Origin: Guillardia theta CCMP2712
Taxonomy: Eukaryota > Cryptophyceae > Pyrenomonadales > Geminigeraceae
Assembly (NCBI RefSeq): GCF_000315625.1
Contig: NW_005434664.1
Location: 322,940-386,939 of the forward strand
DNA length: 64,000 nucleotides
Reading direction: 5' to 3'
Numbering within the stretch: position 1 is the first letter of the stretch; every line of letters starts with the position of its first letter. The translations under genes were made by a program, and so were the position numbers. The notes under the pieces are model-generated. The model ran no database searches. It had not been told where the DNA came from and saw nothing but the letters and a program-made list of their open reading frames with translations. Shown here piece by piece: positions 23,406 to 34,794 of the stretch.

Positions 23406-25270
23406 ACTTTCGGCGACGTTTTGTTACAGTCCAAGAGCTGTGCCAAGGGGTGATCCAAGTCCAGAATGATGGAAACAGGGATAGGAACAAATGGAAGCCT
23501 GGAATTATATCAATATTTTAGCTGTGGGACCATAGACATAAAACTGGCCACAGGGTGTTCGCTAGACACCATCGGCAAGCTTCATCACGCAAGACAAAAC
23601 AAAACTACAATCTAAGTCTTGTGCAACACAATGTGTAACAGAAGGTAAAAGGAGATAAGCGCAAAACAACTCTTGCACTAGGCTGAAAAATTCAAAATCT
23701 TCTTAGGCATTTCATAGGTAATGTGAAGGTACAAGCCACTGCTCATTTTCTAGTTACGGATCTGATGTCACAAAGAAGGGATGATATCAAATAGCATCAG
23801 CTTATACAAACTCACAAACTCTACAAAGACACATCTGTCCTGTCTCCGTCGATCCGATCTCACAAAGGGCAACGTCAAAATCCCCTCATCACACACTACC
23901 CCTGCAGACACGGAAGCATGCCGTCCAGAGTCAGCCTATCTCTTCTACAGCAGCTCGCTATGGACATCTCAGCATTGCACTTTTGCCTGCAGCTATGAAG
24001 GCGACTTGCGAGAGCGCTTCGTTGCCCATAGCTGCATAGGGCGCGGGCGCGGAGGAAGGGGTACCCTACAAAGGTCCTAGCTCTTAGCCTACTAAGACCA
24101 GCGCTATAGGAAGCGCATAACACGCTAGCACCACGCTATAGTCCGACGTAGGGGTGTGCTAGGAGTAGGTGCTGCACCTGTTCACCCCCTCAGATGTGTT
24201 GCATAAGGAGGGTAGGGTCCATTTAGAATAATCTGTTGGGGTGGGGGTAAGAGGAAACAGGGGTAGTCAAGGGAAGATTTGAGATTTGGGTGGGTCATTC
24301 AATTAAAGATGTGGGGGTGGGCAAGGAAAAATACTCATGGGGTAGGGTGGGGTCATGTTGAATGTGGGGTCTCCCCATTCAGGATTTGAATTCAGCCATC
24401 GATCAAGGGCCCATAATTCACTGAAACTTGGGGGTGAGGGGTACTCTTTGGGAAAAATTACCACTTGGGTATCCAAAATTTTCCAGTCAGTGGGGGTTCT
24501 AAAAATGGCATATGGAGGGGTCCACAAGGAAAAAGGGGGGTATATTGAAAAGAGGGTGGGTGTGTGGTAGCGGGGTACAAGGGCTTCGCTGGTGGTCATA
24601 ATAGTTGTTGGACTACGACGAAAGTATGTTGAAAGGTGGGTGGGGTGCATATTGAGTGGGTGGGGGTACATGACGAGGGGTACAGTTGGTGACATGGGGT
24701 AGTGGTATGGTTATCAACAACTCGAGCTAGGCGATGGTACGGCTCAATCAGGGGGTAGGGGTATACAAACAAATTGACAATGGTGTCATCAACTCAACTA
24801 TTTCAATTGGCTCTCTAATTGATTTGTTTATGCCCTCCCTCTTGATGACCCCCGTGCAACCTGTTTGATTCACCCTCAACACATCTCGTACCCACCCCCA
24901 TTATTGTCGGACCCCCACAGTGACCCCTACTCCGGAGTGTTCCGATCCCGACCAAAGTACCACAGTTGTCGTCCCTACCCCTGGCCCCCACCCCCTTCCT
25001 CAGCACTTGACGCTAGAACGTTCCATAGCGGGCCGGGCTTCACTCCCCGGGTCACGGTCTACCCCGGAGTAACATCGGCGGGCCTGGCCCGTAGGTCGGC
25101 ACCGTGCTAGGAGGCGGTGTGCTATAAAAATCACATTTATTGGATAGTATATCATTGAATTTTACAGTGATATCAACAGTAAACTACAAATAATTTCCTT
25201 ACTGCGTACAATAAACTATAGAATACAATTGAGTTTCCCACAGGCAGGCAAGGGGAAAAAAGTTGCCAGG
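23406..25270. other. intergenic region with a GGGGTA island and a GC island
   Basis: There is no convincing gene. 23406-24050 is ordinary AT-leaning DNA between divergent genes. 24050-24760 carries frequent GGGGTA and GGGTAC words on the + strand; 24840-25000 carries the C-rich complement. 25010-25115 is a GC-word island (GGGCCGGGC, CCCGGGTCACGG). It ends in an AT-rich stretch (25120-25230) likely to be the FPGS promoter/UTR. Confidence 0.55.
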
Positions 25271-25278
25271 ATCTCGCT

Positions 25279-26415
25279 ATGGCCTGCGCCGCTTTCTCGG
25301 CCTCGCTCTCCTCCCCCTCGCTGTCTCGCAACCTCCTAGCCCCTTCCTCGTGGCTGACTCGTCACTCCGTCCATCCTCTGCCCGCATCCCGCCGCCAAAG
25401 TCTTCAACAGCCGCTCGCCATGGCGGATCCCCGGGAGGGAAAGCACGTCAACTCCATGAACAGGTTTCTCCTCCTCCCCGGGTCTTCACGATGATGACGG
25501 CGTGTACTGTTGTGCAGATACATGAGCATCGGACCATCTGATGTCCGCGCAGTGCAAGATCGAGCCGATGGCGTGGCAACATCGTTGGAGTGGAAGAGGA
25601 CGAAGGTTTGCTGTGTGGCCTTGATATACGATCTGAAGGGCGTGCAACAAGGACGCCTTGCTGAAGCTCATCACGAAGAGGACGAGGGAGAGGCTGCGGA
25701 CCGATGCTGTTGAGGCCACGCGGGTAGAGGAAGGGGAGGAAGCGTGTGGAGGGTGAGATGGCGGCCAGGAACATCTCGAGCAGCTGCAGCTCGACATTTC
25801 GAGACTGTCGGTCATACACGTTGCGGGAACAAAAGGTGAGGAGCCGGGGTCGAGGAGGAAACCTTGCTCTGCATCATAGTAGAAGGGGGTGTTCAACGTG
25901 CGACACAGGCAAGGGATCGACATGCAGCATGGTCGAATCCATCTTGAGGTCCAAGGTCAGCCTCCTGCTCCTCCTGTTCCTCCACCCCGCCCCCCCCCCC
26001 CTCACCCCCCCAACCCATTCCCCCTCCCACACGCCCCCGTCACGCTGCACCGCAGGGCTACAGGACTGGCTTGTACACGTCGCCCCATCTCATTGACGTG
26101 GGTCCAGGCTGAGCATGCTCGAATATGCCATGAGCTGAGAGCAGGTGCGCGAGAGAGTTCGAATCAACGGGGACCCCCTCCCGCATGCGGAGTTCTGCCG
26201 GTCAGATAGCGAGGGGTGCATGCTCGCATGCCAGCTGTGACGTGCTCTTGGGTGCGAAGGTACTTCTGGGAAGTGCACGATGCGCTCAAGATGTTCTCCG
26301 ACGACGAGCAGAACGAAAGTCAGATGCCGGGATACTTCAGGTGCGCGATAAGAGGAGGGAGCGAGGGAGCGAGGCAGGCAGGGATTGAGGGAGGGTGCGG
26401 GGGTGCGAGAGAGCA

Positions 26416-26459
<44 letters not shown>

Positions 26460-26475
26460 AGGCAGGCAGGCAGGA

Positions 26476-26508
<33 letters not shown>

Positions 26509-27531
26509 GAGGGATGATGAGCAAACAGGTTCCTCACGGTCCTCGCATTCAAGATTTTCCTGACTGAACCCATCGATGTTGCCATCGTTGAAGTTGGTTT
26601 GGGGTAAGGAGAACTACATTCACCTTCTCCTCCTCCTCTTCTTTCTCCTCCCCTTCCTCCTCCTCCTCCTCCTCCTCCTCCTCCTCTGTCCCCTCCCCTC
26701 CCCACCACCACCTCCTCCTCCTGCTTACCATTCCCCTACTACCATTCTTGACTCCTCCTCCGACACCCTCTCCCTGCATTTCTTGCTGAATCTGTTGTTT
26801 CTCAAAGTGGGCGGTTTGATGCTACCAACATTGTCGCTCCTGTAGCCTGCGGAGTGAGTCTACTCCTCCTTCTCCTTTCGCCTCCTCCTTCTCCACTGCC
26901 CTGTCCTCTACTGCACCGTCTCCCCTCCTCCTCCTCCTCCTCCTCCTCCTCCTCCTCCTCCTCCTCTACCGTGATCGTCATTGACCTCTCTTACTCGATC
27001 ATATGACTTTGGAATTGCCAAGATAACATCCCTGGGCTTTGATCACACCAACGTGCTGGGAAACACGATCGAAGAAATTGCATTTCAGAAAGCAGGTGAG
27101 CAAAATTCTCAAACTCCTCCTCCTCCTGTTCCTCCTTTCCATCCTCCTCCAGCTCCATCCTCCTCCTCTCCATTATCATCATCCTCCTCCTCCTCTCCTG
27201 CTCCTCCCCTCCAGCTTTTCATCCTCCTCTCCATCCTCCTTCTCTCCATCCTCATCCTCCTCAATCAGTGTCGCTGCCAGCGTTTGTTCTGGACCCCAAG
27301 CCTGACTCCTTTTTCCTCCCTCCTCTTCCTCCCTCCTCCTCGAATGTTCGTGAGCTCATTCCTACAGGGATCCTCAAGGTGGAATGTCGCAGTCATTGAC
27401 GTGCTTTTGACTTGTTTGTCGTCCGCTGAGCAGCCAGGAGTGCTCAGCTTCACATCTCCGCAACGGCCGAACGCCATGAGGGTCCTGGAGCAGGAGGCGC
27501 AGAAGGTTAGCAGAGAGCAGGAGCGGGAGCG

Positions 27532-27608
<77 letters not shown>

Positions 27609-29196
27609 GGGAGCGGGAGGGTAGGAGAAGGGGAGGAAAGGAAAGCTGAGCTGCCTTTAGGTGGGATGCCCTCTGCTGGAAGTTCCTCCCATGTCCAAGT
27701 TTACTCGAGGGAATGAGGCGAATGCCCTGGACATCGGGCTCAAGGGAGAAGTGCAGGACATTAACGCCGGGCTGGCCGTTGCTCTTTCTAACGCGTGGTA
27801 ACCCTCTCTCACCTCATCCTCCTCGTCCCCTCGCTCCACCTCCTCGTTCTCCTTCTCCATCTCCTCCTCACGCCGAACATGTTTGAGTCGCAGCCTTGGT
27901 CGTGTCCTTCAGCTCTAGCCTCTTTCCTGTTCTCAATGCCGTTACAGGCTGGCGAGGAACCAGGCGAAGCCTCCGCGAAGAGAGGATCTCTTTGTCGTGT
28001 CCGAGGGTTTCAGGTTGAGGAGGAGGAGGAGGAGGAGGAGGAGGAGGAGGAGGAGGGGGAGGAGGAGAAGGAGAATGAAGGAGCTGAGACTCGGTCGGCG
28101 TGTAGGGAAGGGCTGAGGGGCGTGAGGATGCTCGGAAGGTGTCAACGGCTCGTCTTCGCTCCTCGCTCGGGCCCCGTGTCGGGCAACGTCGAGGTCTCTT
28201 ACTACCTGGACGGAGCTCACACGTTGGAGAGCGTCGAGTGTGGTGAGACCTCCATGTCATCCTTGCTCAATCATCTCCCCCAATGGCTTCCGCTCCTCCT
28301 CTCTAGACCTCTCTGCTCCTCCGTCATGAAAGCGCTTCCCATTCGTTCCCTCCTCGTACGAACATCTCCTCCCTCCTTCCCTCCTCTACAGAAAACCTTC
28401 TCCTCCCTCCTTCCCTCCTCGTTGGAGTGCTCCTTTCTTCTCCTCCTCAACGCTTCCTCTCCCTCCTCATCTTCCTCCTGTCAGACTTCCATGCAGGAGC
28501 GCACTGGTACGAGTCCAACGTGGGCTCTGCGCAGCGCAGCGACGTCCAACAAGCTGCCAACATCCTCGTCTTCTACTGCAGCGGCGACCGCGACTACAAG
28601 TCGCTCCTCGAGCCCCTCATCCAGCTCAACAAGCACCACCCCTTCTCCAAGGCTCTTACCCGTCCGCTCAGCCTGCAGGAGGGGTAACACTACCGCAGGT
28701 CCTCTTCTGCCCCAACAATGAGGCCATGGACACTAAGGGCATGACCCTCTCGTCGTGGACCCGCCTCATCGCAGCTCACTGGGAGGTGAGGGCGTACTGG
28801 GACGAGCGCAAGTGACGGGCCGGCAGGAGATGACGGGGAGAACGGCCGACATCCTCGACGACGTGACGGGAGGGTTGCGAGCTCTGCTGCTGCCCTCACC
28901 CTTCCTGGCAGGTCACGTCCCTCGTCGACCGCATCTCGTCCGAGGCGAACGACGAGTTTGGCCTCGCAGCGGACAGCAGCTGGGACCTGCGGGCCAACGG
29001 TGATCAGCTCTTCGCCCAGCAGCAAAGGGGCGAGGCGAGCGGGTGCAGCGGCAGCGGGTTAGCAGGCAGGAGGAGGGAGTACAGCGTGTACATCACCGGC
29101 TCGCTGCTGCTCTGCGGAGATACGCTTGAGGAGCTGCTGAGCAGGACAAGTGACCCTGTACAGGCCAAGGAGTGGATCCTCAAGTTCAGCCAGTAG
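25279..29196 (+). CDS. folylpolyglutamate synthase
   Basis: This enzyme adds glutamates to folates by ATP-dependent ligation, retaining them in the cytosol and organelles. A dozen or so exons are readable by family match. They include an N-terminal Ala/Ser/Arg-rich leader, then GQEHLEQLQLDISRLSVIHV running into the ATP-binding loop AGTKGKGSTC, which an intron interrupts (donor at about 25837, acceptor at about 25907). Then come GYRTGLYTSPHLIDV, RVRINGDPLPHAEFCR, FLTEPIDVAIVEVGLG, FDATNIV, ITSLGFDHTNVLGNTIEEIA, QPGVLSFTSPQR, the C-domain YYLDGAHTLES and LVFYCSG, ending ...EWILKFSQ and TAG at 29194-29196. All signature motifs are intact. The leader could be a mitochondrial or plastid presequence. 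The introns hold microsatellites: (GGCA)n, (TCC)n and (GAGCAG)n. Exact exon ends are approximate. Confidence 0.9.
26415..26506 (+). repeat. (GGCA)n microsatellite in an FPGS intron
   Basis: About 90 bp of GGCA/CAGG units with a few AAGG variants, located between exons of folylpolyglutamate synthase. A similar tract occurs at 43334-43382. Confidence 0.9.
27531..27612 (+). repeat. (GAGCAG)n hexanucleotide tract
   Basis: About 14 copies of GAGCAG or GAGCGG. A GTTAGC donor just upstream (after ...EQEAQK) places it in an intron, although the frame is open and would read as Glu-Gln repeats if retained. Confidence 0.85.
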
Positions 29197-29322
29197 GGAC
29201 GGGGCGGCGCCCTGACAAGCTGTAGGCTGGTAGAGGGCCGAGCACTGACCCGGCGAGTTCACAGCAGTGCATTTACTTGAACAAATCGATGAATATCAGC
29301 TGTTGAATGCCTTAGAGGCTCC

Positions 29323-30259
29323 TCACACATACTCCTGGTTCATGGTGGTTCCGGTCTCAAGGATGCCGTGGGCGGACATCACCATGAAGCCGAAGATCGC
29401 CTTGGATGCGATGTCGAGGATGGAGTAGGCGCAAACCTCGAAAGAGACCGAGAAGGATGCGAAACCGTCTGAGAAGAGCCAGACAACTCTGCGATGATCG
29501 TGTTAGTGACTGCAAGATTGTGCATAGATTTGGCTCACGGGTAGAAGATCCATGACACGATGGTCAGCCATGCCAGACGCCCGTAGACATCAGCGCGGTC
29601 GTTTCCTTTCTGAAGAGCAGAATCTCTGAAGTTGACGGCGAGAGCGTAGAGCACCTGTCTCAACTGTCAAACACAAACCTCCGAGTCTTCCTCATGCTCA
29701 TTACCACAACAAAGAGAGCCATGGAGATGACAAACCAAAACCACTTGACTGTTGTCACGATCGAGACCGTGCCCAGATAACCTCCCACAATCATGATAAC
29801 TGCCGCAGGTGTTACATACACCTCTGCCTTTCCTCTACCTCTCTCTCACCGTCTGCTCCCATCACACCTCCAATAAGCGCAGGCTCAGCTCCAGCAATCA
29901 ATCCGAGCTCGAGAATGATCAGGGCGGTAGTGATCGTCCAGTCGACATATCGTGCGTAGAAAAACTGCCTGCAGCCAGCAACTGCCGTCCACCCCTGGCC
30001 AGACAACATGGCAAAGTAGGACATGGTGGCAAGGCCACAGATGAAGACATTGCAGTAGTAGTACACTTTCTGGGAGGTGGCGGGACCAACACGCGTGATG
30101 AAGATGATTGTTGAAACAGCCAGGATCAAGAAGGTGATAGTGAGAGCACCGACACCAGTAGAGCCGACCTCCTCAATGGTCGTGCATGCAGTAGGAGCCA
30201 GGCTCTGTGCAGCAAGCTGCTGGAGCACCTGCCATAGGATCAGGCTGCTGAAATATACA
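29323..30259 (-). CDS. type-1 (microbial) rhodopsin, DTE proton-pump class
   Basis: A seven-helix retinal protein. Helix C reads FFYARYVDWTITTALIILEL, giving the bacteriorhodopsin-numbered triad D85, T89 and E96 (DTE), as in light-driven proton pumps of the proteorhodopsin class. Helix F has WIFYPVVWLFSDG. Helix G has LDIASKAIFGF with the retinal Schiff-base Lys and its Asp partner. The tail ends TGTTMNQEYV with TGA at 29323-29325. Helices B-C occupy the exon about 30259-29855. Smaller exons near 29800-29705, 29655-29540 and 29490-29323 hold helices D-G. The DTE triad argues against a channelrhodopsin. The true start is unresolved because the 5' exon has an acceptor (TATTTCAG) at its edge, so a first exon probably lies further right. 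Outward proton pumping is inferred from the motif. Confidence 0.85.
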
Positions 30260-30299
30260 GGAATCCGTGCTGAACATGCACAGAATCCCACAAATCGAG

Positions 30300-31390
30300 C
30301 TTCTCATACACAGATACACAGCAAGATACACATCAAAACACATGTAAACATTCTCCTTGCACAACCTCCAGCACATTACACATTATGGTTTGGATATGAT
30401 CAACCCCCGCCCGCCCCTCCAGAGCTTTTGGATGAGGCGAGAACAGCTAACAAAATTCACAATCGAGACCCTGCTGTCCAGATAACCTCCCAACAAAACT
30501 CTCTACATTTCAATGCAGGATCTCGTTCTCTGAACAAGGATTCCACAAATCGCTTCTGTTGCTCTGCTACATCCTCGAACGTTCATAGCACGCGATAAAC
30601 GCTAAAAATCCATAATTCTTCCTTGGACAACGGTATACAAGGTTGAAACGACAACATCTGAATCGCTCAGAATTCCATTCGTCACAAAGAAACACCAACT
30701 AAAGCTGCTTCAAAAAAGGAGGGTGTATATTTCAATGGCGATCAGGCAAGAAAATCAGATGTCATGATACAGCTTCGAAGGAAACCATTATCATACAATT
30801 CTACACTTGATGCAAGCGCAAGGTCATCAAGAGATTGGATGTTTGAGCGATCAAGTCAAGAAAAAACTCACAACGTTGCATTGCAAACTTCATTTCTACC
30901 GTCATCGTAACATATCACATCGCAACATGATGCATGCAGAGCAAGAGCTCAGCGGTATCAGAGTTCAGGGAGCATACCATCGTGAGCGGCGTGACTCTTC
31001 GCAAAGACGCTTCGGGAAAAAAAACCTAAGGGGGGTGGGGTTGATGCGTAGGGTAGGGTGATGGAAAGTACCGGGTACTATGAGGGGATGTTTTATGGTA
31101 GGACATAGGGCAACGAGGTCCTGTACCCCTCAAAACGTTATCAGAGTGGGTTTTTTAGGTGGTCACTCGGAGGGGTAGGGGTACTCTTGCCAGTACCAGG
31201 TACTTCAACGGGTAGAAACACAATGAGGGAGGGTAGGGGACCCTCTCCCTGCCCCTGTATTAGTGGTAAGGGGAGGGGGTGGTAACTAGCTGGCTGTCTG
31301 CCATCGGGTCCCCGGGTCCTGAGCTCGCCGGGCTGAGTGAACAGGCTGGAAAGGTAGGGGTAGTCTCGTACGGAGATAAGGAAAAGTTTA
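30300..31390. other. intergenic; GGGGTA island at its right end
   Basis: 30300-31015 is AT-leaning with no convincing coding frame and may hold the first exon of the rhodopsin. 31020-31390 is rich in GGGGTA, GGGGTAGG and GGTACT words on the + strand and abuts the dispersed repeat. Confidence 0.5.
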
Positions 31391-31427
31391 GTACCGACTC
31401 CGAGTCTAGCCTGTTTATTTATTGAGT

Positions 31428-31599
31428 GAAGGTATCAGTTAAGTTTGGAGGACAGCAGTCACGGCGGCAGGATTGGGACCCTTTGGTTCTCGCTGTCTTT
31501 TCTCTTCTCGCCGTTTGGCCTGTGCGACAGTGTCAGGCTCAAGCCTCCTCGTCTCTCCTGATTGTCCTCGTACTGATTTTTAACTTAATTTTGAGTAAA
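31428..31599 (+). repeat. dispersed repeat, copy B (least interrupted copy)
   Basis: Collinear with the copies at 18349 and 47661 but without most of their extra GC words. Its right end (31570-31599) is mirrored by an inverted copy at 31659-31688 with 29 of 30 positions matching, forming a foldback around a 59-nt loop. The reading frame of the downstream gene stays open through the whole repeat. Confidence 0.9.
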
Positions 31600-31688
31600 G
31601 AGACTGAAAAAGATTCTGAGAAGGGCAAACCGGAGCAAGTTACGCTGCCAGGCCCCGGTTTACTCAAAGTTAAGTTAAAAATCAGTAC
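31570..31688. repeat. 30-bp inverted repeat (foldback)
   Basis: Arms 31570-31599 and 31659-31688, beginning GTACTGATTTTTAACTTAA and ending in its reverse complement. There is one mismatch (T versus C at the 20th position), and the right arm matches the terminal sequence of copy C at 47661 exactly there. Confidence 0.9.
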
Positions 31689-31809
31689 TGGGTTGTCAAA
31701 AAAGTTTGGGGATGAGGGCATCTCAAGTTTGCTGTGGGCATGGTGGTTCTGGTTGGATGGGGAGCATGCCGGAGCCGGAGGCGGAGGAAGAGGAGGAGAG
31801 GAGGAGAGG

Positions 31810-34689
31810 ATGGATCTGATGCATGGATGGGTTGAATCTGCAACGATCAGGACAAAGACGATGAGCGCGGCTGCAGGGTCCCTAGATCTGGCCATTTTGT
31901 TCCAAGACGCCACAGGGCTGCTGTACACAAATGGCGGCAAGGAAGCGCGAAGAAAGATGGAGGAACAGAGGAGTGAAGCGAGACAGCAGGAGAGAACCAT
32001 GCTCCTGCAACGGCTAAAGAAAGCTGTTCAGGGAGTGTTCGCTCTTGTCATCAAAGCAGAGGATGATGATGTTGAAGCAGACGCAAGGGGAAGACGAGAA
32101 GTGGGGTCAAAGACACGTTTGCTCTACTCAGCTACTCGGGAGGTAGTGTGGTCTGTCTACAATATATTCATGCATGGTTTGATCAAGACAGGATTCAACG
32201 AGGATCCGGTATGGTCTCTCCTAAAACAGATTGTGGCAGCAGTCCCTAGCATTCAGTTGAATCTGCTCATGCTACAGAATCAGCCTTCTATCAAGACTCA
32301 GCGGGGCAAGGCTTGCGCCTTCTTGCATATGGCGATTGCAGACAAGTCTCTAGAGGAAATTATCGAATTCTGTGATATTCTGGGGCTCAAGGAGGACCGG
32401 TATGAAGAGTGGTCCTTCATGCGGGACCTCGAGACCCACAACACGCTGCCAACCCTCATTGTGGGTCTGGCACAAGTGGACTTGTCGTTTGACTGGATGG
32501 TGACGGACGAATATGCTACTGAGCTGAAGAGGAAGGAGCCCTGCTCTGTCTGGGGTCATGGAGGACTCGCACCTATACCTGAAGAAGACGAGCACCTTGT
32601 TCAACGAAGGGTACAAGTGCGGCCGGTTCGTACCAAGGCCAAGAGCAAGGTGAAATTTACTGTGGTGCCGTGGCGTGCTGTGATGTGCTTGGCAGGTGGT
32701 CAGCATCGACAAGATGGACGAGAGTGATGGACATCTCTCGCCAGTAGATGTGAGCAAGTTGATCGATTCCATCAACCTCTCAGTGGACGTCTCGGAGGCC
32801 CTTGGGCACATCCCAGAGATGCATGAAGACGAGCAGAGCAGCAGCTTCCAGTGCGATGACAACTGTCCGATGGTAGGCGATTGGAACAGCACCTTCGAGG
32901 TCCCGATGACCACGGAACCTCCGCTGGACGACAACAGGACTGTTGATTTCAACGTTTCTCCTGTACTGCAGGAGCTGGACAGGAGTGAGAACGACTGTGA
33001 CCATTATCTAAATCTGGAGTCTCCGCTGACCGGGAGGATCCAGCTGGGGCAGCATGTGAGTTCGCTCGTCTCTGACTCTTTGTTCAGCTCACCTGCTCCT
33101 GCGAACCGCGACAACGGAGCAGGTTCAGAGATAGTTAACGATCGCACTGTACATAAGGATGAGATTGAGGAGAACCATGAATCGAGCGATTATTCTTGGG
33201 AACCAAATGCTTCTCAGCTTCTAGCAGCAGGAGATGGGACTGCTGGAATGTTTGAAACTCCTGCTGATCGCCGGCCTCACCTGGAGGTTTCACAAGATTT
33301 CAAGGAGCTCGACACAGGAGCCGTATTCTCCATGCGCGTCAAGTCAAAGCAAGAGCAAGTGGGTCTGAATGGTGGTGTGTGTACTGCAACACCTGACACG
33401 TGGGAGGAGGAGGATGGGGTTTGCGATAGAAATCAAACATATCATGGGTCTCAGGGCCAGTTGGAGTCTTCTGCTGCCCAGCACAATAGCTCTTCCATGG
33501 ATAGATCGTGGGGGGAATCATCAATTGCGTCAACGAGGGATTTATCAGACCGAGAAGTTAGCGCTGCTGCAAGAGAACCCGATGTTCATCGTAGCAGAGA
33601 TAGCGGGTCGGCCGAGAGCAGCACTCGCTCTCTCCGTTTTCTTGACGAGCAACCGGCGTTTGAACCAGGTCTGATCACGACAGAGGAAGCGGCTAGTAGC
33701 AGGCTCTTCCCAGCTTCCAACGTCTGCGCTGCTTGCGGGGACAAGGTGCCACAGAGTTCTGATGTGCGGGGAGGGTCTGAAGGGGTTTCAACAGGTTGGC
33801 ACCGGATTCCTGGGCAACGCGAGGTTCTGCAACTACACGAGGACGTACTTCTGTCCTCGGTGCCACGTCAACGAGAAAAGTGTCATCATTTCCAAGGTCC
33901 TTAAACGATGGGACTTCACTCCTCGAAATGTCTCCAGCGCAGCCAAGGCATACCTGCAAGGTACTGCCGCTAGTAAGGCTCCCCCGCGTCCGATGTGACT
34001 GGTCCCCAGGGATCTACGAGCAGCCTCTCTTTAGCGCAGCAATGGACATCCCTCCATCTCTCCAGCAGAGGGTGAAACAGCTAGAGCAGATCAGAGACTT
34101 GAGGAGGAAAGCGAAGATACTGCGCGAGTGAGGCTTCCTTCCCCTGCCTCCCCATCCGCCTCTCCTCCTCTTCTCCCTCCCCTCATCTCCCATCTCCTCC
34201 ATCAAGGAACGCTGATCAGCTGTGCCCAGTTACGTGGTGCAATGCTCAAACTTTCCCAACTCGCGCTGCCAGCAGGAAGACAGGATTGCGGCTGTGCACC
34301 TGCATGACAGGGACTACCTCGTTGCTGATGACGACTCGCTCTCCCTGCGGGACCTAGAGGAGGTAACCGTTCCTTCCCCGCTGCTGGGTGTTGATGCATG
34401 CCCCGTCTCCCAAGATCAACAACGGCATACTCAAGACGTTCCTGGAGTCGACGATCGAGCCATGGATGGAGCATGTGACGAGGCGCTGCTTGCTCTGCAG
34501 GGAGAAGGGATACGTCTGCGAGGTCGGAGGGCCCCCGGCAGGAGGAAGATTCTTTCTCTGATCCTTGTGCAGATTTGCAACTCCAAGGAAATCATCTTCC
34601 CCTTCGAGCTGGAGAAGGTCTCAAAGTGCGAACGTTGCGGCGCCATCTGCCACACCGCCTGCTCCACAAGATCGACGCGCTGCATGTAG
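31810..34689 (+). CDS. RUN and Rubicon-homology (RH) domain protein
   Basis: Residues from about 32100 to 32520 form a RUN domain: HGLIKTG...VWSLLKQI, then RGKACAFLHMAIADKSLEEI and a C-terminal LIVGLAQVDLSFDW. A long acidic Ser-rich linker (32696-33700) follows. The C-terminal RH domain is spread over four or more exons: CAACGDK, GFLGNARFCNYTRTYFCPRC, KVLKRWDFTPRNVSS, LYEQPLF-type and VKQLEQIRDLRRKAKIL, YLVADDDSLSLRDLEE, CLLCREKGYVCEV, and IIFPFELEKVSKCERCGAIC. TAG is at 34687-34689. In animals this pair of domains defines Rubicon and related Rab7-binding regulators of autophagy and endosome maturation. The final Cys of the usual terminal zinc site seems absent (the tail is STRSTRCM). I placed the start at the Met after the foldback. 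The frame is open upstream to 31426 through the repeat. Confidence 0.8.
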
Positions 34690-34794
34690 GAATCGAGCGA
34701 GGGCCCGGGCTGGTCGATGACAATGGTGCAGGAGGTGCTTGCGGATCGAAAAGATCAAGCAGAAGAAACAGCAGACAAAGTGATCGTGCGGCAG

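Noticed and set aside
23781-24080. 99-residue open frame on the + strand
   Set aside because: Composition and codon pattern are not protein-like, and there is no start context or neighbouring exons.
27531-27612. Glu-Gln repeat as part of folylpolyglutamate synthase
   Set aside because: A consensus donor precedes it and no family member carries such an insert. More likely intronic.
31500-31545. Similarity of the dispersed repeat (CTTCTCGCCGTTTGGCC) to the 5' end of U2 snRNA
   Set aside because: The match is short and the branch-site recognition region does not follow in order. Worth a search but not claimed.
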